Below are positions 41,366 through 50,630 of a DNA stretch of 54,188 nt, piece by piece (position 1 is the first letter of the stretch; each line of letters begins with the position of its first letter). The translations under genes and the position numbers were made by a program. The stretch is taken from the NCBI RefSeq assembly GCF_014650995.1, contig NZ_BMWA01000041.1, positions 1 through 54,188 on the forward strand. The letters run 5' to 3'. The stretch comes from Streptomyces viridiviolaceus. GTDB taxonomy: Bacteria > Actinomycetota > Actinomycetes > Streptomycetales > Streptomycetaceae. The notes beneath the pieces were generated by a model, which worked only from the letters and a program-made list of their open reading frames with translations, did no database searches and was not told the origin of the DNA.

Positions 41366-42262
41366 ATGGACCCCGAACTCGAAGCATTCATCCCCTTGCT
41401 CCCCCGCATCGATCTGACCGACCCGGTCGCCTTCCGGAAGATCTACGCCGAGCTGGCCGGCGCCAGGCCGGCACCGGACGCCGCGGGACTGGAGGTCGAG
41501 GACCGCACGGTGCCCGCCGATCCGGGCGTGCCCGTGCGGGTCTACCGCCCGCACCAGGCCCAGTCTGCCGTCGTCTGGCTGCACGGCGGCGCATGGGTCG
41601 TCGGTGACCTGGACACCGAACGCAACTGGGCCGTCCCGATCGCGGAACTCTCCGGCGCGGTCGTGATCAGCGTCGACTACCGCCTTGCGCCCGAGCACCG
41701 ATTCCCGGCCGCCCTGGACGATGTCTACGCCGTGCTGACCTGGGCGCACGAGCACGCCGCCGAACTCGGCATCGACCCGGACCGGATCGCGGTCGGAGGC
41801 CACAGCGCCGGCGCGAACCTCGCGGCAGCGGTGGCATTGCGGGCCCGCGACCAGCAGGGGCCCCCGATCCGCTTGCAGGTGCTCAACGAGGTCATCCTCG
41901 ACGACCGGCAGCGGACGTGGTCGGCGCGGAACTTCACCGACACTCCCTGGAATACTCGCGCCGTACGCGCCGCGGCGTGGGGGCACTACCTGGGCTCCCA
42001 GCCCGTCACCCCGTACGCCGCACCGGCGCGGGCCGACGACCTGTCCGGCCTCCCACCGGCATACATCGCTACCGCTGAGTTCGACCCGAATCGCGACGAA
42101 GGCATCGAGTACGCGCTGCGTCTGCTCCAGGCCGGCGTGCCGGTCGAGCTGCACCAGTGGCCCGGCACTTTTCACGGGTCGCTGGCGATCCAGTCCGCCG
42201 AGGTGTCGCAGCGGCAACTCGCCGAACTCGGCGCCGTCCTGCGCCGCGCCCTGGCCGGGTGA
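41366..42262 (+). CDS. HSL-family alpha/beta hydrolase (esterase)
   Basis: This is a 298-residue hormone-sensitive-lipase-type carboxylesterase. The oxyanion loop VVWLHGGAWVVGDLD is at about 72-86. The nucleophile elbow GGHSAGAN is at about 143-150 (Ser in GHSAG), the acid lies in AEFDPNRDEG (about 238-247), and the His is in GTFHGS (about 267-272). The substrate is unknown. The ATG at 41366 was chosen because GAGGA lies suitably before it; ATG 41357 or 41330 are alternatives. It is divergent from the PucR-type regulator. Confidence 0.88.
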   Translation: MDPELEAFIPLLPRIDLTDPVAFRKIYAELAGARPAPDAAGLEVEDRTVPADPGVPVRVYRPHQAQSAVVWLHGGAWVVGDLDTERNWAVPIAELSGAVVISVDYRLAPEHRFPAALDDVYAVLTWAHEHAAELGIDPDRIAVGGHSAGANLAAAVALRARDQQGPPIRLQVLNEVILDDRQRTWSARNFTDTPWNTRAVRAAAWGHYLGSQPVTPYAAPARADDLSGLPPAYIATAEFDPNRDEGIEYALRLLQAGVPVELHQWPGTFHGSLAIQSAEVSQRQLAELGAVLRRALAG

Positions 42263-42320
42263 GGCCGTCACGGCCGGCCTCGGCCTTGCGCGCGACGAGA
42301 TCGACGAAGACGGGAGAGCG

Positions 42321-44159
42321 ATGAGCGCGATCGACTCTGCTGCGGTGAGTGAGGGGTCCATGCCGTCATCGGGGGCCGGTTCCGCAGTACAACAGAGCAT
42401 GGGACGGCTGCTGCGCCCGCATGTCCGGAGCTTCGCGGCCGTCGTGATCCTGCAAGTGATCGGCGCCCTCGCGGGCCTGGCGCCGCTGTTGGCGGTCGTG
42501 GAGCTGGGGCGCACTCTGCTGGAGTCCGGCCCGGTCGACCGCGATCGTGTCTGGACGGTCGTGATCGTGGGTGCGGTCGGCCTGCTCGTCCGGTTGGTGT
42601 TCACGGCCGCGTCCTCCGCAATAGGACACATCCTCGACGGGAAGGTGCAGTTGACGCTCCGTCGGCAACTGGCGGCGCAGCTGGGGCGCGTGCCGATCGG
42701 CTGGTTCTCGCGGCGCCGGACCGGCGAACTGGCCAAGGTGGTCGGGGAGGACGTCAGTGCCGTGCACCCGTTCATCGCCCACACCCCCGGCGAGCTCGTC
42801 TCCGCCTTCGTGGTTCCGCTGGCGTCGCTGGTCTACCTGTTCACCGTCGACTGGCGGCTCACGCTGATCACGCTCACCCCGGTCGTGCTGGCCGTCGCGC
42901 TGGTCCCTCTGATGATGACCCCGGCCCGGGTGCGCGAGCAGGAGGAGTTCGACGGGGCCATGGGCCGGATCTCCAGCTCGGTCGTCGAGTTCGTGCAGGG
43001 CATCTCGGTGGTCAAGGCGTTCGGCGGGTCCAAGCGCGCCCACCGCAAGTTCCTCACGGCCGCGGATGACTTCGTCGACACCTTCAACCGGTGGGTGCAC
43101 GGCATCTCCAGGATCGCTGCGGGAATGCAGCTTGTGCTGTCGCCGCCGTTCGTGCTGCTGGTGGTGCTGATCGGTGGTGCGGCCCTCATCACCGGCGGTG
43201 ACCTGGCTCCGGCCGACCTGCTGCCCTTCCTGCTGCTCGGACTGGGTCTGACCGCCCCGGTCGCGGCCCTCGGCCACGGCTTCGACGAGATGCAGGCCGC
43301 GGGACGAGCCGTGGGCCGGATCACGGACGTACTGGCGGTGGAGCCGTTGCCGGAGCCCTCGCACCCGGTCGCGCCCCAGGGGTACAGGGTGGAGCTCCGT
43401 GACGTCCGCTTCGGATACGAAGAGGATCGCGAGGTGCTGCGCGGCATCGACCTCGTGCTGGAGCCCGGGACAGTCACCGCGATCGTCGGGCCGTCGGGAA
43501 GCGGAAAATCCACGCTGGTCCAGCTGCTGCCGCGGTTCTTCGACCCGATCCACGGTTCGGTCGTCCTGGGCGGTGTCGACCTGCGGGAGCTCGGCAGCCG
43601 GGAGCTCTACCGGTCGGTCGCCTTCGTCTTCCAGGACGTCCGGCTGCTGCGCGCGTCGGTCGCCGACAACATCGCGCTGGCCGTCCCGCACGCCGACCGC
43701 GAGGACGTGGTGCGTGCGGCCCGACTGGCGAACATCCACGACCGCATCCTCGAGTCGCCCCGCGGATACGACTCGGTGATCGGCGAGGACGTCGGCCTGT
43801 CGGGCGGCGAAGCCCAGCGGATCGCCCTCGCCCGCGCACTGCTCGCCGACGCACCCGTCCTGGTGCTCGACGAGGCGACCGCTTTCGCCGACCCGCAGAC
43901 CGAACAGGCCGTGCGCCGGGCCCTGGCGACGCTGGAGGGCGAGCGGACCATCCTGGTCATCGCCCATCGCCTGGAAACGATCGCCGACGCCGACACCGTC
44001 GTGATGCTGGAGGAGGGGCGGATCGTCGAGCAGGGCAGGCCGGCCGAACTGCTGGCGCGGGGCGGAAGGTTCGCGGCGTTCCGGCAATCCCACCACTCGG
44101 CGGTCGCCGATGACGTCGAAGCCCACGGTCGCGTACTGCAAGGAGACGAGTTCCGATGA
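42321..44159 (+). CDS. ABC transporter, fused TMD-NBD (IrtA/IrtB-like), first subunit
   Basis: This 612-residue half-transporter has six membrane spans (about 38-330) and a nucleotide-binding domain (about 355-590). The Walker A is GPSGSGKST, the Q-loop is FQDVRLL, the signature is LSGGEAQR, the Walker B is VLVLDEAT and the H-loop is IAHRL. It resembles the actinobacterial siderophore-importing exporter-fold pairs (IrtAB, YbtPQ-like), which work as heterodimers. The ATG at 42321 follows GGGAGAGCG. Its stop overlaps the next gene's ATG (ATGA), so the two subunits are made together. No siderophore genes are visible. Confidence 0.9.
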   Translation: MSAIDSAAVSEGSMPSSGAGSAVQQSMGRLLRPHVRSFAAVVILQVIGALAGLAPLLAVVELGRTLLESGPVDRDRVWTVVIVGAVGLLVRLVFTAASSAIGHILDGKVQLTLRRQLAAQLGRVPIGWFSRRRTGELAKVVGEDVSAVHPFIAHTPGELVSAFVVPLASLVYLFTVDWRLTLITLTPVVLAVALVPLMMTPARVREQEEFDGAMGRISSSVVEFVQGISVVKAFGGSKRAHRKFLTAADDFVDTFNRWVHGISRIAAGMQLVLSPPFVLLVVLIGGAALITGGDLAPADLLPFLLLGLGLTAPVAALGHGFDEMQAAGRAVGRITDVLAVEPLPEPSHPVAPQGYRVELRDVRFGYEEDREVLRGIDLVLEPGTVTAIVGPSGSGKSTLVQLLPRFFDPIHGSVVLGGVDLRELGSRELYRSVAFVFQDVRLLRASVADNIALAVPHADREDVVRAARLANIHDRILESPRGYDSVIGEDVGLSGGEAQRIALARALLADAPVLVLDEATAFADPQTEQAVRRALATLEGERTILVIAHRLETIADADTVVMLEEGRIVEQGRPAELLARGGRFAAFRQSHHSAVADDVEAHGRVLQGDEFR

Positions 44160-45889
44160 TTCGAACGCTGCTGCGCGTGCTGGGACGCGAGTACGCCCAG
44201 CCCTTGCGCCGCACCGTGGCCCTGATGACGATGACAGCGGTGGCCGAGGGCCTGTCCTACGCACTGGTGGTCCCCGTGCTGCGGGAACTGTTCGGGAACA
44301 CCCCCGAGAACGCCTGGCCCTGGCTGATCGGCTTCGGTGGCGCGATCGCGGTCTACGCGGCGCTGCGCTACATCAGTGACCTGTCCGGTTTCCACATCGG
44401 CACCGCGCTGCTGCGCGGCATGTACCACCGCCTCGGCGACCATCTGGCCCGGCTGCCCGTCGGCTGGTACAGCACGAGCCGCCTCGGAGAGGTGTCCGTC
44501 CTGGCCAGCCGCGGCGTCCTGGACGCGATGAGCGTCATCGCGCATCTGCTGGCACCGTTCGTCTCCGCCTGCGTGACTCCGCTGACGATCGTCGGCGTGA
44601 TGCTCGTCTTCGACTGGCAGATGGGGTTGGCCGCACTGGTCGCGGTACCCATCGTGGCGGCGATCCAGATCTCGACGGGACGCTCGATGGCCGCCGAGGA
44701 CGCGGAGCGCGAGGAACGCGATCACGAAGCCACCGGCCGGGTCATCGAGTTCCTGCAGGCCCAGCCGGTGCTGCGGGCCGGCGGCCGGACCACCGAACGC
44801 TTCCGGCTGCTCGACGACTCGCTGCAGGAAGTCGAGCGCGCCTCCCGTCGTTCCACGCTGTCGGCGCTGCCCGGTGCGGTGGGTCTGACGCTCACGGTGC
44901 AGGCGGTGTTCACAGCGTTGCTGGTGCTGGGTACCTACCTCGCCCTCTACGGGGACCTCGGTGTGGCGGAGACCCTCACGATCCTGGTGCTGGCTGCCCG
45001 CTGCGCCGATCCGCTGCTGTCGCTGACGGACATCGGCGGCAAACTCCGCGGGGCCCGGTCCGTACTGGCCCGGCTCGACACGGTACTGAGCACCGAGCCC
45101 CTGCCGGAAGCCGCCGAACCGATCCGGCCGCTGCGTCACGACCTGGAGTTCGACTCCGTCGTCTTCCGGCACGACGACCGCACCGTGATCGACAATGCCT
45201 CGCTCTCCGTGCCCCAAGGACAGCGACTTGCCGTAGTCGGGCCGTCGGGTGCGGGCAAGAGCACCCTGCTGCAGCTGCTCGCGCGGTTCTACGACGTGGA
45301 CGCGGGCACAGTGCGCGTGGGCGGCGTGGACGTTCGCGACATCGACCCCGAGGTGCTGATGGCGCGGATCGCCATCGTCTTCCAGAACGTCTACCTCTTC
45401 GACGGCACGATCGAGGAGAACGTACGTCTCGGCCGTCCCGACGCCACCGACGCCGAGGTGCGGGCGGCGGCCACCGCGGCCCGGCTGGACGAGGTGACGG
45501 AGCGACTGCCCGACGGATGGGCGGCAAACGTCGGCGAGGGCGGCGCGCTGCTGTCGGGCGGTGAGCGCCAGCGTGTCTCGATCGCCCGAGCGCTGCTGAA
45601 GAACGCGCCCATCGTGCTGCTGGACGAGGTGACCTCCGCGCTGGACCCGGTGAACGAGGCGGCCGTCCACGAGGGCATCGAGCGCCTGATGGCGGGCCGG
45701 ACGGTGGTGACGGTCGCGCACCGGATGCGGACCGTCCAACGCGCCGATCGTGTCGTCTTCCTGGACGGCGGCCGGGTCGTGGAGGAGGGCAGCCACGAAG
45801 AACTGCTGCGCCGCGGTGGCCGCTACGCCGACTTCTGGAACATTTCCATGGTGCCGGTCTCGAGAGAACCGGAATCCACCGGTCAATAG
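44156..45889 (+). CDS. ABC transporter, fused TMD-NBD (IrtA/IrtB-like), second subunit
   Basis: This 577-residue half-transporter has six spans (about 15-315) and a nucleotide-binding domain (about 335-560) with GPSGAGKST, FQNVYLFDGT, LSGGERQR, IVLLDEVTSALDP and VAHRM. It pairs with the subunit encoded just upstream by a four-base overlap. It resembles exporter-fold siderophore importers, but iron uptake is an inference from family resemblance only; drug or lipid export remains possible. No helper domains (for example a flavin-binding domain) are seen at either N-terminus. Confidence 0.9.
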   Translation: MIRTLLRVLGREYAQPLRRTVALMTMTAVAEGLSYALVVPVLRELFGNTPENAWPWLIGFGGAIAVYAALRYISDLSGFHIGTALLRGMYHRLGDHLARLPVGWYSTSRLGEVSVLASRGVLDAMSVIAHLLAPFVSACVTPLTIVGVMLVFDWQMGLAALVAVPIVAAIQISTGRSMAAEDAEREERDHEATGRVIEFLQAQPVLRAGGRTTERFRLLDDSLQEVERASRRSTLSALPGAVGLTLTVQAVFTALLVLGTYLALYGDLGVAETLTILVLAARCADPLLSLTDIGGKLRGARSVLARLDTVLSTEPLPEAAEPIRPLRHDLEFDSVVFRHDDRTVIDNASLSVPQGQRLAVVGPSGAGKSTLLQLLARFYDVDAGTVRVGGVDVRDIDPEVLMARIAIVFQNVYLFDGTIEENVRLGRPDATDAEVRAAATAARLDEVTERLPDGWAANVGEGGALLSGGERQRVSIARALLKNAPIVLLDEVTSALDPVNEAAVHEGIERLMAGRTVVTVAHRMRTVQRADRVVFLDGGRVVEEGSHEELLRRGGRYADFWNISMVPVSREPESTGQ

Positions 45890-46026
45890 CCGGTCCAGGG
45901 GCTGCGCAGTGACGCGGTGGCGTGCAGAGGGGGATGTCGGGCTGCCGACCCGGCCCTGACAAGCGCGGTGAGCTGCGGATACGCTTTCCTCCTCCGGCTC
46001 GGGTCACTGGAGCGCGGTGGCTCTGG

Positions 46027-46965
46027 TCACCATGCGCTGATGACCGGCGCATCGGGTTCGTGCTGCCGCCAGGCCTCGTTGAGGCGCTCGAGCCGGTCCG
46101 CGGCGGCGATGCCGCGCAGGGACGCGACCTTGCCGTCGCCGACCTCGAACGCCACGGCGCCCACGACCCGGTCGTCGACCACGGCCAGGACGGCCGGGGA
46201 GCCGTTGACCAGCGCGATGTGCAGCGCGGGGGAGCCGCCGGCCAGCCGCCGCTTCGCCGGAGTGGGCTTGAAGCCGGCCCGTACGTAGGAGGCGATGCGC
46301 TCGCGCGTCTTGTACCGCAGCAGCCGCCTGGCCAGTCCGGCGCCGTCCGAGACCATGGTCGCGTCGGCGGTGAGCATCGCCACCAGCCGGTCGGTACGCC
46401 CCGACGTGGCCGCGACGAGGAACTCCTCGACGATCCGGCGCGCGGACGCGGGATCCACCTCGCCGCCGCCACGGCGTTCGGCGGCGATCCGGCGTCGGGC
46501 CCGGTGGACATGCTGCTGGCTCGCGGACTCGGTGATGTCGAGGATCCCGGCGATCTCGGCGTGGGGGTAGGAGAAGGCCTCGCGCAGGACGTAAGCGGCC
46601 CGCTCGACCGGCGAGAGGCGCTCCATGAGGATCAGTACGGCCAAGGACACCGATTCACGCTGCTCGAAGGTATCGGCAGGGCCGAGCATCGGGTCGCCCT
46701 CGAGGAGTGGCTCGGGCAGCCAGTCCCCGACGGCGCGCTCGTGGCGCGCCTGCGCCGAACGGAGCCGGTCGAGGCAGAGATTGGTGACGACCTTGGTCAG
46801 CCACGCCTCCGGTACCTCGATGCGTTCGCGGTCCACGGCCTGCCAGCGCAGGAACGCGTCCTGCACGGCGTCCTCGGCGTCGGCGGCCGAGCCCAGCAGA
46901 CGGTACGCGAGCGAGGCCAGCCGGCCCCGGCTGGCCTCGAACCGATCGATGGCTGCGCTGTCCAT
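46027..46965 (-). CDS. sigJ: ECF41/SigJ-type sigma factor
   Basis: This is a 312-residue extracytoplasmic-function sigma factor. Region 2 reads RLLGSAADAEDAVQDAFLRW (about 22-41) and region 4 reads LSPVERAAYVLREAFSYPHA, then EIAGILDITESASQQHVHRA. The WLPEPLLEG linker motif is the mark of group ECF41, and a SnoaL-like C-terminal domain (about 185-300) replaces an anti-sigma factor as the internal switch. The ATG at 46965 begins 10 bases after the oxidoreductase stop, so both are in one operon. That matches the known link between ECF41 sigma factors and adjacent redox or COE-type genes. The gene symbol is tentative. Confidence 0.9.
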   Translation of the reverse strand: MDSAAIDRFEASRGRLASLAYRLLGSAADAEDAVQDAFLRWQAVDRERIEVPEAWLTKVVTNLCLDRLRSAQARHERAVGDWLPEPLLEGDPMLGPADTFEQRESVSLAVLILMERLSPVERAAYVLREAFSYPHAEIAGILDITESASQQHVHRARRRIAAERRGGGEVDPASARRIVEEFLVAATSGRTDRLVAMLTADATMVSDGAGLARRLLRYKTRERIASYVRAGFKPTPAKRRLAGGSPALHIALVNGSPAVLAVVDDRVVGAVAFEVGDGKVASLRGIAAADRLERLNEAWRQHEPDAPVISAW

Positions 46966-46975
46966 GCGGAGGAGC

Positions 46976-48166
46976 CTATGCGGCGACCCTCACACCGGCC
47001 CGGTCAGGGGCGGTGGCCAGGCGGCGCTTGCGCTTCGGCATGCCGAAGGTCGGGTGAGCGATGCCCCATCCGGCCCCTTTGAGCACGCCCGACTTGAGCC
47101 ACGCGGCGGTCCGGCCGCCCAGGTACCAGGACTTCGACCGGACGTCCCCGTCCACCATCTGGAAGATCGCGTCCCGCCGCCCGAGGCTGATGTGATTGCC
47201 GTAGTACTTGAGCCCGGTGGTCGGGACCTCGCTGCCCGTCAGGCGCGCGATGATCGCGGCGGTCGCCTGCATGTTGGTGAAGCCTGCCGAGGCGCAGGAC
47301 ATCGGCAGTGGCCGGCCGTTCTCGCCGATCGCGTAGGCACAGTCACCGGCGGCGTAGACGTCCGGGTGCGAGACCGAGCGCATGGTGCGGTCGACGACGA
47401 TCTGGCCGGTCTCGGCGACCTCCAGGCCGCTGGCGGCCGCGATGGGGTGTACGGCGAACCCGGCCGACCACACGGTCACGTCGGCCGGGATGGACGTACC
47501 GTCGGCGGCGATCGCCCGTGTCGGCTCGACGGCTTCGATGCCGGTGTGCTCATGGACGGTGATGCCGAGCCGGTCGAAGGCCTGGCGCAGGTGACGGCGG
47601 GCCTTCGGGGAGAGCCAGGCGCCCAGCTCGCCGCGGGCGGCCAGCGCGACCGAGAGGTCGGACCGGGACTCGGCGAACTCGGTGGCGGTCTCGATGCCGG
47701 TCAGCCCTTCACCGACGACGAGCACGGTGCCGCCCTCGCCCAGGCCGGCCAGGCGCTCACGCAGACGCAGTGCCGAGGACATGCCGGTCACGTCGAACGC
47801 GTACTCGGCCACGCCGGGGACGCCGTGGTGGGCCACGGAGCTGCCGAGCGCGTAAAGAAGCGTGTCGTACGGGAGCTCGCCGTCACCGTCCTTGCCGGTC
47901 ACGGCGACGGTTTTGCGCTCGGGGTCGACGCCGGTGACGCGCGCCAGGCGGAGCCGGACCCCGGTGCCCGCGAATACGTCGGCGAGCTTGCGGAACGCGA
48001 AGTCCTGGCCGACCGCGAGCTGGTGGAGCCGCATCCGCTCGACGAAGTCGGGCACGGCGTTGACGACGGTGATCTCGGTGTCGGCGGGGGACAGCCGGCG
48101 CGCCAGGTTGCCGGCGGCGAAGGCCCCGGCGTATCCGGCGCCGAGTACGACGATGCGGTGCTTCAT
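46976..48166 (-). CDS. NDH-2-like FAD-dependent NAD(P)/quinone-type oxidoreductase
   Basis: This 396-residue pyridine nucleotide-disulfide-fold oxidoreductase has the FAD-binding GxGxxG as VVLGAGYAG (about 6-14). The NAD(P)-binding motif is VLVVGEGLTGIETATE (about 152-167), and the second FAD contact is DVYAAGDCAYAIG (about 289-301). It lacks the Cys pair of disulfide reductases and resembles type II NADH dehydrogenases or ferredoxin-reductase-like proteins. The ATG at 48166 follows ACAGGAGCAACGTC. It is the first gene of a two-gene operon with the SigJ-type factor and is divergent from the AraC/GyrI regulator. Confidence 0.9.
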   Translation of the reverse strand: MKHRIVVLGAGYAGAFAAGNLARRLSPADTEITVVNAVPDFVERMRLHQLAVGQDFAFRKLADVFAGTGVRLRLARVTGVDPERKTVAVTGKDGDGELPYDTLLYALGSSVAHHGVPGVAEYAFDVTGMSSALRLRERLAGLGEGGTVLVVGEGLTGIETATEFAESRSDLSVALAARGELGAWLSPKARRHLRQAFDRLGITVHEHTGIEAVEPTRAIAADGTSIPADVTVWSAGFAVHPIAAASGLEVAETGQIVVDRTMRSVSHPDVYAAGDCAYAIGENGRPLPMSCASAGFTNMQATAAIIARLTGSEVPTTGLKYYGNHISLGRRDAIFQMVDGDVRSKSWYLGGRTAAWLKSGVLKGAGWGIAHPTFGMPKRKRRLATAPDRAGVRVAA

Positions 48167-48178
48167 GACGTTGCTCCT

Positions 48179-48250
48179 GTCTCGTTCGCGTGCCCCTTGA
48201 ACGAGACGGCGCCCCGATTGCTGACAAGAACCTGGTGTGACGCGGGTCAC
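48179..48250. promoter_or_regulatory. control region with two dyads upstream of the oxidoreductase-sigma operon
   Basis: GTCTCGTTC (48179-48187) and GAACGAGAC (48199-48207) form a perfect 9-bp inverted repeat in the operon leader. GTGAC-GCGG-GTCAC (48237-48250) is a second dyad. On the minus strand TGTCA is followed after 18 bases by CGTT, close to the ECF41 promoter pattern I recall (TGTCA...CGTC); that assignment is tentative. Confidence 0.45.
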
Positions 48251-48426
48251 GGAACTTGAGGGCACCAGTTCGCACCAGATGCGATCCGCGCCCGCTTCCG
48301 TCGGATGGCGGGTCGCGCTGAGCGTGGTCGGCTCCGCGTCCGTCCGGACGCATGATCGGATCGGATCGCAGCGATCGGGTCCGGCCGGGGCTCTGTCAGG
48401 CAGGGTTGACATCGAAAGGAGGCCTC

Positions 48427-49296
48427 GTGATCTCGGCACTCAACCAGCTTGTCGATCTCGTCGAGGAGCACCTCGCCGAGGAGCTCGACGTCCACGGATT
48501 GGCCGGGGAGCTCGGCACGACCGAATACCACCTGCGCCGCATGTTCTCATCGTTGGCCGGCATGCCGCTGTCGGAATATGTGCGCCGGCGCCGCATGACC
48601 GTCGCCGCTGCCGACGTGGTCCGAGGTGAGGACGATCTGCTGAGTATCGCGGTCCGGCACGGATACAGCTCGACCGAGGCGTTCGGACGTGCGTTCCGTG
48701 CGGTCCACGGTGCCGGCCTCAGTGACGTGCGCCGCGACGGAGGCCCCCTGCGCACACAACCGCAGCTCAGGTTCCACCTGACCGTAGAAGGGAGCATCCC
48801 CATGGACACCCGCCTCATCGACCGCCCCGTGTTCCGGCTGGTCGGACACGCAGCCCGGGTTCCGCTCATCCACCAGGGCATCAACCCGCACATCCAGCAG
48901 CACATCACCGCACTGCCGCAAGAGGAGCATCTCCGGCTGAAGGCCCTCGGCGACACCGAACCGGGGGGCCTGCTGCAAGTTTGCGACGACCTCGACCCCG
49001 ACGGCACAGAGGGGAGCGAACTGACCTACCTGCACGGTGTCGCTGTCTCCCAGGACACGCCGGCCCCCGACGACCTCGACGCCATCGAGGTACCGGCAGG
49101 CAAGTGGGCGGTCTTCCGCACCGCCGGACCGCATCCGCAGGCCCTGCAGACGACCTGGGCCGCAACCGCGACCGAGTGGTTTCCCTCCAACCCGTGGCGT
49201 CTCCGGCCAGGTCCCTCGATCGTCGCGGTCCTCGAGCGCGCGGACGACTTCGGCACCGCGACCTGCGAGCTGTGGCTACCCGTCGAACCGGCGTGA
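48427..49296 (+). CDS. AraC-family regulator with GyrI-like effector domain
   Basis: This is a 289-residue transcription factor. Two AraC helix-turn-helix units occupy about 1-105: LAGELGTTEYHLRRMFSSLA, and SIAVRHGYSSTEAFGRAFRA. A GyrI-like small-molecule-binding domain follows (about 135-288: RLIDRPVFRLVGHAARVPL, IEVPAGKWAVFRTAGPHPQA, CELWLPVEP). The architecture is that of Rob/SoxS-like or BmrR-like regulators responding to hydrophobic or redox-active compounds. GTG 48427 has an excellent ribosome site, AAAGGAGGCCTC. It is divergent from the oxidoreductase-SigJ operon, which it probably regulates. Confidence 0.88.
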   Translation: MISALNQLVDLVEEHLAEELDVHGLAGELGTTEYHLRRMFSSLAGMPLSEYVRRRRMTVAAADVVRGEDDLLSIAVRHGYSSTEAFGRAFRAVHGAGLSDVRRDGGPLRTQPQLRFHLTVEGSIPMDTRLIDRPVFRLVGHAARVPLIHQGINPHIQQHITALPQEEHLRLKALGDTEPGGLLQVCDDLDPDGTEGSELTYLHGVAVSQDTPAPDDLDAIEVPAGKWAVFRTAGPHPQALQTTWAATATEWFPSNPWRLRPGPSIVAVLERADDFGTATCELWLPVEPA

Positions 49297-49311
49297 CGGA
49301 AGCGCGGTCAA

Positions 49312-49339
49312 GGGGGAGCAGCCCAACCTCCTCTCCCCC
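49312..49339. terminator. hairpin between two convergent genes
   Basis: GGGGGAG (49312-49318) pairs with CTCCCCC (49333-49339) over a 14-base loop, inside a weaker outer CGCGGTC/GACCGCG pairing. The position between convergent genes suits a bidirectional terminator. Confidence 0.6.
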
Positions 49340-49405
49340 GCTCTGCTCGCGACCGCGGGAAGTGCTCCGCGTCGCCGTGGTGGCGGCAAGGGGCGCCGGT
49401 GGGGT

Positions 49406-49942
49406 TCAGTCGTCGTCCTCCTGGGGGTTGTAGCGGAACACGCCCATGTCGGCACAGGCCTCGGCGATGACGAAGTGGGCATCGAGGAACTCCTCGTGCG
49501 TGCGGGGAACGAGCTGATAGGCGTGGCTCATCCATTGCAGAGCCTGTTTCTCGGCGCGCTCGGCATCGGCGGAGGGCGGGGTGACGCAGGCGTCGATGAG
49601 GCCGTATCCGTGTTTGTTCTTCTCCCGCAGGTGTCCTTGGATGCGCCTGATCAGGTGGTCGGTGCTGCGGGCACGACCGATCTTCACGCGGGGAGCGGGT
49701 CCGGCGAAGTCCAGGACGTACAGTCGCGCTCCGTCCTCGGCTTGTTCCTGCCACAGCTGCTCACGGACCCGGGCGAAGACGCGCTGCTGGCAGTGCAGCG
49801 CAACGGACGGCATCGGCACCGTGCCGGCGGTGAGAGCTTCGCGGGTCTCATCTTGCAGTTGCCCCAGTGAGGGCGGAGAAGGCGGCAAGGGCCAGAGGAC
49901 GGGCAGGGGCGGCGAGCCGGCAGCGAGGGGGCCATTGGTCAT
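49406..49942 (-). CDS. GIY-YIG-like (T5orf172-type) domain protein
   Basis: This is a 178-residue protein. A Pro-rich N-terminus (about 1-30) precedes RLYVLDFAGPAPRVKIGRAR and STDHLIRRIQGHLREKN (about 73-110). That is the strand-strand-helix pattern (Y-V-x-x ... V-K-I-G-R) of T5orf172/MUG113 members of the GIY-YIG nuclease superfamily. An Arg follows the KIGR motif as expected, and a Glu in AERAEKQALQWM may complete the site. It could be a nuclease or an inactive DNA-binding relative. The ATG at 49942 has no strong ribosome site. No restriction partner is adjacent. Confidence 0.68.
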   Translation of the reverse strand: MTNGPLAAGSPPLPVLWPLPPSPPSLGQLQDETREALTAGTVPMPSVALHCQQRVFARVREQLWQEQAEDGARLYVLDFAGPAPRVKIGRARSTDHLIRRIQGHLREKNKHGYGLIDACVTPPSADAERAEKQALQWMSHAYQLVPRTHEEFLDAHFVIAEACADMGVFRYNPQEDDD

Positions 49943-50630
49943 CGGACCACGCTAGCCACAACAGCACCCCCGCGCGGGGCATCGGCCGTATACGGGGCGT
50001 CAACACAGGAGGAAGGCCAGGGCAAAAGGGAACACGGATGCAGTGAGTGCCACGTCGGTCGACCCGCCGCCACCCACCCGCTCCTTCCCGGGCCGTTCCT
50101 ACGGGCCGGGATGCAGGCGCCGTCGCCAAGGCACTGGCCCCGTCGTGGTGGGCGGACCGGATGGTAGAAACGTCCGGGGCCGCAGGTTCGTGACGTGGTC
50201 ACCGGGCCGTGGGGGTCGCCCCACCGCTATCAGGTCTGTCTCTCCCACCTACACGCCGCCATCCGCCAGGTGGCCGAAGGGGGCCTGTAGCCGACTGCTG
50301 CGGCCGCCGACCTGCTGGGACGCGCACTGTTCAGCGTCGCGCAGACGACCTCCGTCTGACGGCACACGCGACTGTCCCTCCCGCCGCGCCCTGTCGTCCG
50401 GCTGCTGCCCGCATCCGCAGGACGGCCACTCGCCCACCAACCAGTCTTGCGGCTCGGGCAGCTGATCCCGGGGCCGGCTCTGTCCTCGGCAGCGGGCTGA
50501 CAACCGTACCTCCGGGAGGCTCCGCTCGGACCCGGGGACTGAAGACGTCGGACGGCAGGTGCCGCGTCGTGCGCGAACCGCGAGAGGCGCGTGACCTGTG
50601 GGATCAGTGTGTCCGGGCGGACAACGGGCC
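49943..50630. other. 688-bp gap with no supported gene
   Basis: Frames are interrupted on both strands. A plus-strand stretch near 50255-50345 (HAAIRQVAEGG, then ADLLGRALFSVAQTT) may be a decayed gene but I cannot identify it. Confidence 0.4.

Noticed and set aside
43607..45886. A 759-codon minus-strand frame
   Set aside because: It is antisense to the two ABC transporter genes; the composition is that of a shadow frame with no domain motif.
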